Assembly: GCA_049611965.1 (NCBI GenBank)
Contig: JBMZBC010000007.1
Coordinates: 1-64,000 of the forward strand
Length of the DNA stretch: 64,000 nucleotides
Direction of reading: 5' to 3'
Origin: UBA10364 sp049611965
GTDB lineage: Bacteria > Bacteroidota > Bacteroidia > Flavobacteriales > Schleiferiaceae
The translations under genes were made by a program, and so were the position numbers. The notes beneath the pieces were generated by a model, which worked only from the letters and a program-made list of their open reading frames with translations, was not told the DNA's origin and did not search any database. This document shows, piece by piece, positions 18,301 to 24,832 of this stretch (its first letter is position 1; each line of letters opens with the position of its first letter).

Positions 18301-19672
18301 CGGTACATTATTGCCGGGGCTCATTACCAACCCGACGTATTTTGGGATGGATCCAAGTGCCTTGATGTCGCCCGGTCTGGATTTTGTGTTTGGTCGTCAG
18401 AGTGATATCAAAGCGCTCGCCGCTGCCAATGGATGGCTCACGGAAAACACCAAGCAACCGAACCAGTTCCAAAAGACTTTTACTGAGAATTTGAACTTCC
18501 GTGCCACTGTGGAGCCTTGGCAAGATTTCAGAATACAGATTACGGCATCTAAGGTGGCTGGTCTGAACAGTTCGTCCATTTTCAGGTATCATGATCCGCT
18601 TATTGACACCACTCTAGGCTTACCGGCTGGATTCTATAATTTCAACCCGATGGACAATGGGAATTACTCCATCAGTTTTCTCTCTATTGGAAGTGCTTTT
18701 GAACCGATTGATTCATCGAATTCTCCAGTCTATGACCTCTTTTTGGCGAATAGAAATACCATTTCTCAGCGTCTAAGAGACAATAAGGCTGCCAACGATC
18801 CGACATATGTAGGGAATTTCATCACGGCCGCGGATGATAGCACAGGGACTCGCGAAGGGTACGACGGTTATAGTTATAACAGTGCAGAAGTTCTTGTGCC
18901 TGCTTTCTTAGCGGCCTATGGCGGTATGGATCCTAGCGAGGTGGTAATGAATGGACGTCCAGATTTACCAATGCCAAATTGGAACGTGAATTTTAATGGA
19001 CTCATGAAGATTCCATGGTTCAAGAAAAACTTCCAGACGTTCACACTTACCCATACCTACAAGAGCATGTATACGATGAATTCGTACCAGAGCAATATGC
19101 TTTTACAGCAGCGCATACAAAACGGGGAGCCGCCAAATAATATTCGAAATACAAATGGAGACTTCTTGCCATTGGAGCAAATTTCTCAGGTGAGTATCGC
19201 AGAAAATTTTGGTCCATTTGTCGGTTTGAATATGCGATTGAAAAATCAAGCGAGTCTGCGCTTGGATATCAAGCGCAACAGACAACTCAACCTATCGCTA
19301 GTCAATAATCAATTGAGTGATACCCGCGGTATGGAGGTAGTCGTTGGAACCGGATATATTATCAAGGACGTTAGCTTTAATATAGTCAGTGATGGCCGCC
19401 CGCAGAAGATTACCTCTAACCTCGATTTGAAATTGGACTTCAGTTTGCGCGACAATCAAACCGTAATTCGTCGTATTCAAGAAGGGGTTGACCAAGTAAC
19501 AGCAGGTCAGCGTATTTGGTCTGTGAAGGCAAGTGCAGATTACATGCTATCGTCAAAATTGACCGCACGCTTGTACTACGATCAAACGGTGAGCAAGTTT
19601 AAGACGTCAAATGCCTTCCCAACCTTGAACACGAACGCTGGAATTGCGTTTAGATTTAATCTTGCACAATAG
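12368..19672 (+). CDS. sprA: Cell surface protein SprA, T9SS outer-membrane translocon
   Basis: A 2434-residue protein, the size expected for SprA, the very large single-chain outer-membrane barrel through which T9SS cargo leaves the cell; in gliding relatives it is also needed for motility. Signal peptide 1-26 (ending MSYGQ). Conserved SprA features seen include repeated jelly-roll-like domains, the DFESSQTTIDL segment (about residue 815) and a C-terminal beta-barrel ending in FRFNLAQ. Two low-complexity insertions stand out: a Pro/Gly/Lys-rich one at about residues 1640-1664 and a strongly charged Lys/Glu one at about 1920-1956. It abuts ruvA and is followed by a gcvH promoter. Its cargo is represented locally by the proteins at 9014, 11000 and 37386. 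Confidence 0.96.
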   Translation: MPRNWKKYISRTVLALLFIPVMSYGQESSDTTGTGGVTVSLPEPSNYAKEIIYDPTTGNYLVYKKIGDIRLPIPDVWTVDQYRQYMYDMAEEDYMADKAALYNPTGDNPRDGEGLVPQIQTGNEALGKVFGSDLVEIRPQGMAEIRFGGRYQYVENPGIPVRNQKTFAFDFGQRIQMNVKGKIGDRLELGVNYDTEASFAFDNQMKLDFEGEEDDIIKRLEMGNINMPLNSSLITGAQSLFGLKGQFQFGNTTVTTVFSEQRSQSQSINVQGGGTTTEFYIQGDQYEANRHYFLAQFFREHYEEYLENMPLVTSPVQITKVEVWVTNERSSTQNLRNIVAFLDLGADAQYAYRDQNSTLPGVSIFPGSNVNIEGYPNNANNQLDPLALEANIPGVRDIATANQDLSTSGFLEAREYVELANARKLEQNQYKFHPQLGYITLNQALNQDEVLAVAFQYTAGGRTYQVGEFSNDGVTPPKTLILKLLKSTVLDVRMPTWDLMMKNIYALNAFQLDREDFYMDVLYMNDETGVPIPFLPDGNLSDTLLVGVMELDRLNNNNDPFPDGIFDFVPGVTIDQQRGRIIFPVIEPFGSNLEEKLDTEQARDKYVYNALYDSTRFRAQEQTQKNKFILRGQYKSASGSEISLGAFNIPRGSVTVTAGGRTLTENQDYTVDYSLGRVRIINEGVMNSGSPIKVNFENNTLFNVQTKTFYGTNIDHKVNDHLNVGGTWLHLTERPLTQKVNIGDEPISNTIWGMNTNYSNEAPYLTRLMDALPFIETKEKSQVQFRGEFAHLIPGSPRGIRITGSETTYLDDFESSQTTIDLRSLNAWNLASTPGNQEDLFPESALNNDLAYGYNRAKLAWYIIDPSLYTGGSAVPDNIRNDPEITSDQRMREVLVKEVFPNYSLAQNEARNLAMFDLAYYPSEPGPYNFDVEGEPNISAGLSADGTLADPSSRWAGIMRPLQINNFEEQNIEFIQFWVMDPFYENDNAPDGGDLYFNLGSVSEDILKDGRQSFENGIPATGDKSQMDSTRWGYLSEIQPITEFFDNAAGARDAQDVGFDALLDSEERTWAPSGSSSYLNRISNAYGTGSVAYQSAYPDPSRDNFHFYRSDSLDNESADIMERYKAFNGTQGNSATLTVNGAPASATNVPDKEDANRDQTLSKTESYFQYRVSMRPEDLVVGQNYITDIYETNSHDLPNGLSRPTRWVQFKIPVFEPEKKVGGITDFRSIRFLRMFVRDFEDPIVMRFARFELVRGEWRRFPFSLDDIRDNVPIDEDDETSFNVNAVNLEENGGRTPIPYVLPPDIERQLVYGGTQIIQQNEQSMSLEICDIQDGDARAVFRNFNFDMRMYKRLRMFVHAEAAGEIEDLNDGDLSIFVRLGSDYNGNYYEYEVPLKVTPWGALLPEDIWPNDNNIDVVFEDLKTLKLTRNAAMESDPTLSLVNKYTVTTPEGHKLSVVGAPNLGNIRTLLVGVRNPKKRTASDGDDGLAKCAEIWVNELRLSDFDNRGGWAATATASAKLADVANVNLTGTMSTIGFGSIDQTVNERNKFAERSYGVQTNVNLDKFLPQEAGIKFPMFFSFNESFKNPQFNPLDPDINFKESLAAVETQEERDSLRFAGQEYQMRKSINFTNVRKEKSAGGPRPAAPKSPPKGGGKEEGGATKAKGINWANSPFAISNFNTSYAFTESDRRNINIVQDHRIMHTASVNYNYQTRPKNIAPFKNKIQSKQLALIRDFNFYYLPSKVSMRTELRRQLATMQMRNTFDPSIALPVTYNKALTSKRMYDVAYDLSKGLKLDYNATAQSRVDEMPGDPKTQANRDTIIAGLSSLGRPTQFHQTLNVNWQIPVSKLPFMDWTSASVRYSGNYDWQTNSTAALNPKAKPELYFGNRAQNSNNIQFSANANFINFYNQVPFLRKANQGGRPQPVARRGAPQRRGAPKKEGKEEEKEKEKKDSKILLGAARIAMMVRSASLTYAQTNGTLLPGLITNPTYFGMDPSALMSPGLDFVFGRQSDIKALAAANGWLTENTKQPNQFQKTFTENLNFRATVEPWQDFRIQITASKVAGLNSSSIFRYHDPLIDTTLGLPAGFYNFNPMDNGNYSISFLSIGSAFEPIDSSNSPVYDLFLANRNTISQRLRDNKAANDPTYVGNFITAADDSTGTREGYDGYSYNSAEVLVPAFLAAYGGMDPSEVVMNGRPDLPMPNWNVNFNGLMKIPWFKKNFQTFTLTHTYKSMYTMNSYQSNMLLQQRIQNGEPPNNIRNTNGDFLPLEQISQVSIAENFGPFVGLNMRLKNQASLRLDIKRNRQLNLSLVNNQLSDTRGMEVVVGTGYIIKDVSFNIVSDGRPQKITSNLDLKLDFSLRDNQTVIRRIQEGVDQVTAGQRIWSVKASADYMLSSKLTARLYYDQTVSKFKTSNAFPTLNTNAGIAFRFNLAQ

Positions 19673-19696
19673 CCCCCACGGAAATAAAAATCAGTT

Positions 19697-19704
19697 TACA
19701 TTTG
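19697..19704 (+). promoter_or_regulatory. Candidate -7 promoter box for gcvH
   Basis: TACATTTG, an exact TAnnTTTG match 16 nt before the gcvH ATG. There is no clear -33 element. Confidence 0.6.
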
Positions 19705-19720
19705 TCAAAAACATACCCGA

Positions 19721-20098
19721 ATGAACTACCCAGATAACTTAAAGTACTCGAAGGATCATGAATGGATCCGCGTTGAAGGTGATGAAGCCTTTGTTGGAAT
19801 TACAGCATTTGCAGCAAGCGAATTAGGTGATATCGTATTTGTTGATGTCGATACGGAAGGTGAATCTTTAGATCAGGATGAGGTCTTCGGAAGTGTTGAA
19901 GCTGTAAAAACAGTGAGTGATTTGTTCTTACCAGTGGCTGGAGAAGTGCTTGAATTCAATGAAGGACTTGAAGATGCTCCGGAGGCTGTGAACGACGATC
20001 CATACGGTGAAGGCTGGATGGTGAAAATCAAGATTAACGACGCGTCTCAATTGGACGGTTTAATGGATGCTGCAGCGTACCAAGCAATGCTTGGATAA
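19721..20098 (+). CDS. gcvH: Glycine cleavage system H protein
   Basis: A 125-residue lipoyl carrier that shuttles the aminomethyl group between the P, T and L proteins of glycine cleavage. The lipoylated lysine is K63 in GSVEAVKTVSD, within the usual hammerhead fold; the family C-terminus (GEGWMVKIKI) is present. The other gcv genes are not in this window, although the shared E3 subunit (lpdA) is at 47081. The VanZ-like gene begins 2 bp after its stop. Confidence 0.97.
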   Translation: MNYPDNLKYSKDHEWIRVEGDEAFVGITAFAASELGDIVFVDVDTEGESLDQDEVFGSVEAVKTVSDLFLPVAGEVLEFNEGLEDAPEAVNDDPYGEGWMVKIKINDASQLDGLMDAAAYQAMLG

Positions 20099-20100
20099 TC

Positions 20101-20478
20101 ATGCGTAATCCTTGGATATATAGAGCCCCTGCCATTGGTTGGGGCTTTTTAATTTTCTATGCTTGCCTGGCTCCTGTCAGCAACTTAGACCCAGGTTGGG
20201 AAATGAATGTCAGCGATAAACTGGTTCACTTCATCCTGTACTTCTCGTGGACTATTTTACTCTATTTCGCTTCCTCAAGAGGATACAAGCGATCCATAAA
20301 AAAGAGAAAAGCTGTCCTTTATTGGCTCATTGCAATTGCTGTAGGAGGTCTGATAGAATTATTACAGGATTGGATGGAGCTAGGACGCTCTGCAGATCTT
20401 TTGGATGCCTTGGCCAACACGGCTGGTGCCGTATCCGGTATGGTCGCCTCTCGAGTACTTCACCGGATTTTGGCATAG
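20101..20478 (+). CDS. VanZ-like family membrane protein
   Basis: A 125-residue integral membrane protein with about four hydrophobic segments and VanZ-family features: DKLVHFILYF after the first helix and the SADLLDALANTAGA stretch near the C-terminus. VanZ of enterococci gives low teicoplanin resistance, but the wider family has no established function. It is co-directional with gcvH, 2 bp downstream, so probably co-transcribed. Confidence 0.8.
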   Translation: MRNPWIYRAPAIGWGFLIFYACLAPVSNLDPGWEMNVSDKLVHFILYFSWTILLYFASSRGYKRSIKKRKAVLYWLIAIAVGGLIELLQDWMELGRSADLLDALANTAGAVSGMVASRVLHRILA

Positions 20479-20492
20479 TTTTTTGATTCTAA

Positions 20493-20517
20493 TTCTCATA
20501 ACCCCTTAAAATGAGAA
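20493..20517 (+). repeat. Inverted repeat just upstream of the first tonB-like gene
   Basis: Perfect 7-bp arms TTCTCAT (20493-20499) and ATGAGAA (20511-20517) with an 11-base spacer, ending 3 bp before the ATG at 20521. It could be an operator or an RNA hairpin masking the start. There is no T run, so it is not a terminator. Confidence 0.45.
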
Positions 20518-20520
20518 CCT

Positions 20521-21249
20521 ATGAGCCTAAAAATCAGAAAAACAGCAAAAGCCGATTTAGAAAACAAGCGTCCCTTGTTCTTAATCCTAGGATTGGTTTT
20601 GTCTCTTAGCGCGGCCTATACCGCTTTAGAGTGGACCGTGAGTGAGCGTCCTTTAATGGTTGTAGAAGATGATGGCGGCTATTACATCGAAGAGGTGGAT
20701 TGGGTCGTGCCCATTACCCAACGAGCGATGCCGGCAAAACCTATTGCACAACAAAGCTCAAAGGTGAATCCTAACATCATAACCATAGTCCCAAATACAG
20801 CGTCGCTTCCGGCCATAGACCTTAGTATGTTTTCAGGTATTATCGACGATGGAATTGTCGAGATTATTGATCCTGATCCCATTGACAATGATATTTACAA
20901 GTTCACTGCAGTGGAGTCTAGGCCCGTGTTCCAAGGCTGTGAATCATTGGTAACAGACGATGAACGTTTCGTGTGTTTTCAGCAGCAGTTGTTGAAGTTT
21001 GTTGGCAAAAACTTCGAGGTTAGCGATGCCATGATGATGTTTTCCAACGCTGAGAAGGTGTTCGTAGAATTTATTATTGAAAAAGACGGTCATGTACGTC
21101 AGGCCAAAGTTGTTCGAGGTGAAGACGAGCTGATTTCTGAGGAAGCGATTCGAATGGTGAAGAGCTTGCCAAAATTCACCCCAGCTAAAATCAATGGTAA
21201 GCCCGTTAGAATGTCGTACATTTTGCCCGTAAATGTCAAGCTACAGTAA
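20521..21249 (+). CDS. TonB-like energy transducer, no proline-rich linker
   Basis: A 242-residue inner-membrane-anchored protein: one membrane segment (about residues 19-38), a periplasmic linker, then a TonB C-terminal domain (about 165-242) with the core VEFIIEKDGHV and the ending MSYILPVNVKLQ. TonB proteins couple the proton motive force through ExbBD to outer-membrane receptors. Unlike classical TonB and the paralogue at 21708, the linker is not proline-rich. A Cys pair, C-x11-C-F (GCES...VCF), precedes the domain and is shared by all three TonB-domain proteins here. The next gene starts 2 bp downstream. Confidence 0.85.
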   Translation: MSLKIRKTAKADLENKRPLFLILGLVLSLSAAYTALEWTVSERPLMVVEDDGGYYIEEVDWVVPITQRAMPAKPIAQQSSKVNPNIITIVPNTASLPAIDLSMFSGIIDDGIVEIIDPDPIDNDIYKFTAVESRPVFQGCESLVTDDERFVCFQQQLLKFVGKNFEVSDAMMMFSNAEKVFVEFIIEKDGHVRQAKVVRGEDELISEEAIRMVKSLPKFTPAKINGKPVRMSYILPVNVKLQ

Positions 21250-21251
21250 TC

Positions 21252-21641
21252 ATGAAATTCAAAGCAGTACTTCTATTTTTTCTTCTAACCGCTATCCCTG
21301 CTATGTCGCAAGAAATGGTCGCGCCGACCTTTGAACGGTGCCAGCACATCGAGGTGGGTGAGGAAATGCAGGTTTGTTTCAACAGGACGCTCATGGAGCA
21401 TGTGATGACCACGTTGAAGTATCCTGAAGGATTGAATGAGGAAGGGAAGGTGTTTATAAAAATCACCTTTGACGAAGAAGGCGTTTTGCAGGAGCCTGAA
21501 GTGCTGAAAAGCTTTTCAGAATTGGCTTCTGATGAAGCGGTCCAGGTGATGCGCTCTTTGCCACAGATAGTACGTCCTGCCACAGAAAATGGCGAGCCCG
21601 TAAGTATTACCTACACCATACCTGTCCAATTCAAGAAATAA
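21252..21641 (+). CDS. Stand-alone exported TonB C-terminal domain protein
   Basis: A 129-residue protein with a cleavable signal peptide (MKFKAVLLFFLLTAIPAMSQ) in place of a membrane anchor, followed directly by the C-x11-C-F segment and a TonB C-terminal domain (VFIKITFDEEGVL ... VSITYTIPVQFKK). Without an anchor it cannot transduce energy as TonB does; it might bind receptors or outer-membrane partners in the periplasm, compete with TonB, or be a degenerating duplicate. The reading frame is intact. It is located 2 bp after the first TonB-like gene. Confidence 0.82.
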   Translation: MKFKAVLLFFLLTAIPAMSQEMVAPTFERCQHIEVGEEMQVCFNRTLMEHVMTTLKYPEGLNEEGKVFIKITFDEEGVLQEPEVLKSFSELASDEAVQVMRSLPQIVRPATENGEPVSITYTIPVQFKK

Positions 21642-21655
21642 CTCTTAAAAACACA

Positions 21656-21686
21656 TTTGTGCTAACGGTAGTTTTGGCTATTTTAG
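21656..21686 (+). promoter_or_regulatory. Candidate promoter for the third tonB gene
   Basis: TTTG (21656-21659), a 19-base spacer, then TATTTTAG (21679-21686), the Bacteroidota -33/-7 arrangement with one mismatch in the -7 box. The ATG follows 21 nt later. Confidence 0.6.
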
Positions 21687-21707
21687 CACCTCAATTATTT
21701 CTAACGC

Positions 21708-22412
21708 ATGAAGAATAGAAAAACCTACAATGCAGACGCAGAGAACAAGAAGAATCTCTTCTTGCTTATCGGTCTTACGTTGTCTTTGGCGCTCACGCTC
21801 TTCGTATTGGAATACAGATCTTACGAATCAGGTCCTGGTGAGCTGGGTAAGATGAGCTATGACGATGAAGACGAGATTGCGATTATCACAAACAGAACGC
21901 CACCTCCACCACCTCCACCTCCACCACCGGCACCGCCTGAGGTTATTCAGATTGTAGAAAACGATCTGGAAATCGAGGAAGTGGAATTTGAATCGACTGA
22001 AACTGACGAGAGCGAGGAAATCGAAATCGTTGAGGAAGAGGAAGAGGACGATGAAATCTTCAACTTCGCTGTTGTAGAGAACAAGCCAATCTTCCCAGGT
22101 TGTGAGAAGAAAGCTACAGAGGATGACAAATTCATGTGTTTCAACCAGGAAATCATGAAACACATCGGTAAGAACTTTGAATTCCCAGAATTGGCACGCC
22201 AGATGGGTATCCAGGGTAAGGTGTATGTCAACTTCGTAATTGAGAAAAACGGAAAAGTAAGCTCAGTAACTATTGCACGTGGTGTGGACAAATTGATTGA
22301 TGACGAGGCAATGCGCGTAATCAAGAAGCTTCCAACATTTATCCCTGCCAAGCAGCGCGGTAAGCCTGTACGTATGCAGTACACTGTGCCGATCAATGCA
22401 AGATTGCAGTAA
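21708..22412 (+). CDS. Energy transducer TonB with proline-rich linker
   Basis: A 234-residue TonB. One membrane segment (about residues 16-34), a run of ten prolines after TNRT (about 66-75), a highly acidic Glu-rich linker (about 85-120), the C-x11-C-F segment (GCEK...MCF), and a C-terminal TonB domain (YVNFVIEKNGKV ... MQYTVPINARLQ). This is the best candidate for a functional TonB among the three tandem paralogues, and it has its own promoter and terminator. The proline stretch comes from repeated CCACCT/CCACCA codons, a slippage-prone tract. A TonB-dependent receptor is encoded at 56554. Confidence 0.92.
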   Translation: MKNRKTYNADAENKKNLFLLIGLTLSLALTLFVLEYRSYESGPGELGKMSYDDEDEIAIITNRTPPPPPPPPPPAPPEVIQIVENDLEIEEVEFESTETDESEEIEIVEEEEEDDEIFNFAVVENKPIFPGCEKKATEDDKFMCFNQEIMKHIGKNFEFPELARQMGIQGKVYVNFVIEKNGKVSSVTIARGVDKLIDDEAMRVIKKLPTFIPAKQRGKPVRMQYTVPINARLQ

Positions 22413-22430
22413 TCGGTAAATCATCCTATA

Positions 22431-22459
22431 AAAAGCCCGGGCCTTTGGCTCGGGCTTTT
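22431..22459 (+). terminator. Rho-independent terminator after tonB
   Basis: A 13-bp stem (22431-22443 with 22447-22459, one G-T pair) and three-base loop with a T run on one side and an A run on the other. Confidence 0.92.
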
Positions 22460-22460
22460 C

Positions 22461-22468
22461 TATTTTTG
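22461..22468 (+). promoter_or_regulatory. Candidate -7 promoter box for cysQ
   Basis: TATTTTTG, an exact TAnnTTTG match, two bases after the preceding terminator stem and 19 nt before the cysQ ATG. Confidence 0.55.
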
Positions 22469-22487
22469 AACGATCAAAAAAACAATT

Positions 22488-23285
22488 ATGAGCCAGACAT
22501 TGGATCGACTTACGGTTATCGCTGCCCAGGCGGCTTTGCACGGGGGAATCGAAATCATTGAGGTCTACAATAATGAAGAGACACAGGTTGAAGTTAAAGG
22601 CGACGACAGTCCACTGACACAGGCTGATACCAGGGCCCATAAAGCCATAATGTCTTTGCTGGAGCCCACAGGGATTCCAGTTCTGAGTGAAGAAGGCAAA
22701 CACCTTCCGTTCAACGAGCGTTCTTCGTGGTCGAGACTATGGATAGTAGATCCTCTGGACGGTACCAAAGAATTCATCAAGCGCAATGGTGAGTTTACCG
22801 TGAATATCGCTTTGGTTGAACAAGGTCGACCAATTATGGGTGTGGTTTATGTGCCTGTTACCGGCGAGCTCTATGTTGGTGCAGGTTCAAAAGGCGCTAA
22901 GAAACTCACTTTGCCTCCATCGTCTGTAGTGAGTAACGAGACATTAGAAACAGGTGTTGATCTGCCGGTTTCGCTAGATCGACCGTTTACTGCTGTGGGT
23001 TCTCGTAGTCACATGAATGAAGAAACGGAAAACTTCTTGAAACAATACCGTGAAAAACACGGAGAGGTTGCCATCCTTTCTAAGGGCTCTTCGCTTAAAA
23101 TGTGCATGGTGGCAGAGGGATTGGCTGACGTTTACCCGCGTTTTGCGCCAACCATGGAGTGGGATACCGCTGCGGGTCAAGCAGTAGTTGAGGCGGCTGG
23201 ATTTAGCATGGTAGAAAAGGAGGGTAGAACTCCGTTGAGATACAATAAGGAAGACTTATTGAATCCGCACTTTATTGTGCTATAA
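22488..23285 (+). CDS. cysQ: 3'(2'),5'-bisphosphate nucleotidase CysQ
   Basis: A 265-residue Mg-dependent phosphatase of the inositol monophosphatase superfamily that removes the 3'-phosphate from PAP/PAPS, relieving product inhibition in sulfate assimilation. Seen: metal-site motif DPLDGTKEF (about residues 85-93), the upstream EE ligand region (VLSEEGK) and the C-terminal WDTAAGQAVVEAAG motif (about 225-238). Length is normal. No other sulfur-assimilation gene is adjacent; ctaB starts 55 bp downstream from its own promoter. Confidence 0.93.
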   Translation: MSQTLDRLTVIAAQAALHGGIEIIEVYNNEETQVEVKGDDSPLTQADTRAHKAIMSLLEPTGIPVLSEEGKHLPFNERSSWSRLWIVDPLDGTKEFIKRNGEFTVNIALVEQGRPIMGVVYVPVTGELYVGAGSKGAKKLTLPPSSVVSNETLETGVDLPVSLDRPFTAVGSRSHMNEETENFLKQYREKHGEVAILSKGSSLKMCMVAEGLADVYPRFAPTMEWDTAAGQAVVEAAGFSMVEKEGRTPLRYNKEDLLNPHFIVL

Positions 23286-23302
23286 GTCTCACATTTTCAC
23301 AG

Positions 23303-23325
23303 CGGTGTATCTTATCTTTGCACCG
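23303..23325 (+). promoter_or_regulatory. ctaB promoter box bracketed by an inverted repeat
   Basis: TATCTTTG (23313-23320), an exact TAnnTTTG box 20 nt before the GTG start. Arms CGGTG (23303-23307) and CACCG (23321-23325) flank it. It is the likely promoter of the oxidase assembly operon. Confidence 0.6.
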
Positions 23326-23340
23326 TCAAATTTCTATTAG

Positions 23341-24219
23341 GTGTCAAACGAAAAGAAACCATCACTTTTTAAGGAAGTCATCCGATTAGGGAAACTTCGG
23401 TTGGGAGTATCTGTAGTATTCAGCTCGATAGCGGGCTACCTTTTAGGATATGAGGTTTTTTCATGGGTTGAACTTTTGCTACTCACTCTTGGAGGATTGC
23501 TTGTAGTTGCGGCTTCAAACGCATTCAATCAAATTTATGAAGTGGAGCAGGACGCCCTGATGAACCGGACAAAAAATCGACCACTTCCAGCAGGCACGAT
23601 GACGGTTGCTCAAGCCTATACGGCAGCGGTTCTTGCTCTCTTGGTCGGATTGTTTATGCTTTACAGTATCAATGTGCTTTCCGCGTTTTTCGGGGGGTTA
23701 AGCGCTTTCTTATACGCGGTGATTTACACCCCGTTGAAATCACGAACTTCTTTAGCAGTGTTTGTTGGAGCGTTTCCAGGAGCCATACCTTATATGCTCG
23801 GTTGGGTAGCAGCCCGAAACGATTTTGATATAGAAACGGGCACCTTGTTCGCACAACAATTTTTCTGGCAATTTCCGCATTTCTGGGCCATTGCTTGGTT
23901 CTCCTTTGAAGATTACAAGCGAGCAGGATATAACTTACTGCCTTCAGGTGCAAAAGACCGTCCAAGCCAGCTGTATGTCATTATCTACACGATTTGGATG
24001 ATCGTAGTTGGTATTCTCCCTGCATTTGGAATTACAGGGGAACTCACCTTGAGTTATGCGGGCGCTGCGCTGGTATTACTTCTCGGGCTTTGGGTACTTA
24101 GCAATGGGATGAAACTTTTGAAGAGCGGGGACGACAAGGTTGCAAGAAAACTTATGCTGAGCAGTATCGGTTATCTAACGGGTATGCAGCTCATTTATGT
24201 TATTGATAGATTTATCTAA
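23341..24219 (+). CDS. ctaB: Protoheme IX farnesyltransferase (heme O synthase)
   Basis: A 292-residue UbiA-superfamily membrane enzyme that adds a farnesyl group to protoheme to make heme O, the precursor of heme A for the oxidase. Seen: the first Asp-rich motif NQIYEVEQDALMNRTKNRP (about residues 62-80), the second conserved loop KSRTSLAVFVGAFPGA (about 130-145) and about eight membrane helices. The start is GTG: an in-frame TAG lies directly before it, so no upstream start is possible, and no nearby ATG would preserve the N-terminus. It is the first gene of an oxidase assembly operon through at least 27537. Confidence 0.95.
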   Translation: MSNEKKPSLFKEVIRLGKLRLGVSVVFSSIAGYLLGYEVFSWVELLLLTLGGLLVVAASNAFNQIYEVEQDALMNRTKNRPLPAGTMTVAQAYTAAVLALLVGLFMLYSINVLSAFFGGLSAFLYAVIYTPLKSRTSLAVFVGAFPGAIPYMLGWVAARNDFDIETGTLFAQQFFWQFPHFWAIAWFSFEDYKRAGYNLLPSGAKDRPSQLYVIIYTIWMIVVGILPAFGITGELTLSYAGAALVLLLGLWVLSNGMKLLKSGDDKVARKLMLSSIGYLTGMQLIYVIDRFI

Positions 24220-24221
24220 GA

Positions 24222-24800
24222 ATGGAAACATTAGCACAACAACGAAGAAAAGCATCTAAGCCGCTTCTATGGATCGGTATCGGCTCGATTATCATGGCCT
24301 TTGCAGGTTTGACCTCAGGGTATGTGGTGAGTAGAACGACGTTGGTAGAATCTGGAAATTGGCTTGTTTTTGAATTGCCTACTGCCTTTAACTATAGCAC
24401 CGTAGCAATTATAGCCTCATCCTTGACACTTTGGTTGGGCAAAAAAGCAATTTCAAATGGTGAGGAAGGACGTTTGCGACTCTTCTTGTGGATGACTATT
24501 GTTTTTGGCGTAGTCTTCGCTGTATTACAGGTTCGAGGCTGGGGAGAGTTGATCAATGAACAAGTATTTTTTACAGGGCCTGGCTCTAACCCCGCAGGTT
24601 CGTGGGTGTATGCTATTTCCCTTTTCCATCTCGCTCACCTTGGTGGCGGAATAATCTCATTACTCTACACGACTGTAAGAGCTTACGGAGGTAAGTATTC
24701 TCAGGAGGATTATCACGGTGTTCAGTTGGCGTCAATCTACTGGCATTTTGTGGACCTTTTGTGGATATATTTATTCATCTTTTTGACTCTTATTCGTTAG
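24222..24800 (+). CDS. Cytochrome c oxidase subunit III-like protein (short paralogue)
   Basis: A 192-residue membrane protein with five hydrophobic segments, ending in the subunit III signature (GVQLASIYWHFVDLLWIYLF). It begins 2 bp after ctaB. Subunit III stabilises the proton-uptake side of subunit I. This copy lacks the first two helices and soluble insert of its larger neighbour at 24833, so the two probably form distinct parts of the oxidase or have different partners. Tandem short and long subunit III genes occur in other Bacteroidota. Confidence 0.88.
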   Translation: METLAQQRRKASKPLLWIGIGSIIMAFAGLTSGYVVSRTTLVESGNWLVFELPTAFNYSTVAIIASSLTLWLGKKAISNGEEGRLRLFLWMTIVFGVVFAVLQVRGWGELINEQVFFTGPGSNPAGSWVYAISLFHLAHLGGGIISLLYTTVRAYGGKYSQEDYHGVQLASIYWHFVDLLWIYLFIFLTLIR

Positions 24801-24805
24801 ATTTG
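24798..24805 (+). promoter_or_regulatory. Possible internal promoter box before long subunit III
   Basis: TAGATTTG, an exact TAnnTTTG match overlapping the stop codon of the preceding gene and 27 nt before the next ATG. It is followed by CAC, as at several other boxes here. It may be chance. Confidence 0.35.
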
Positions 24806-24832
24806 CACGAATCATAATTCAAAACACTCGTT

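Noticed and set aside
18308..18592. Open frames antisense within sprA
   Set aside because: sprA is continuous and well supported; overlapping frames are chance products of a long gene.
21897..21932. CCACCT/CCACCA microsatellite
   Set aside because: It encodes the Pro-rich linker expected of TonB; I see no independent function, though length variation is possible.
21947..22396. 149-codon Ser-rich open frame antisense to tonB
   Set aside because: Composition reflects the reverse complement of the Glu-rich linker of TonB; no homology or promoter.
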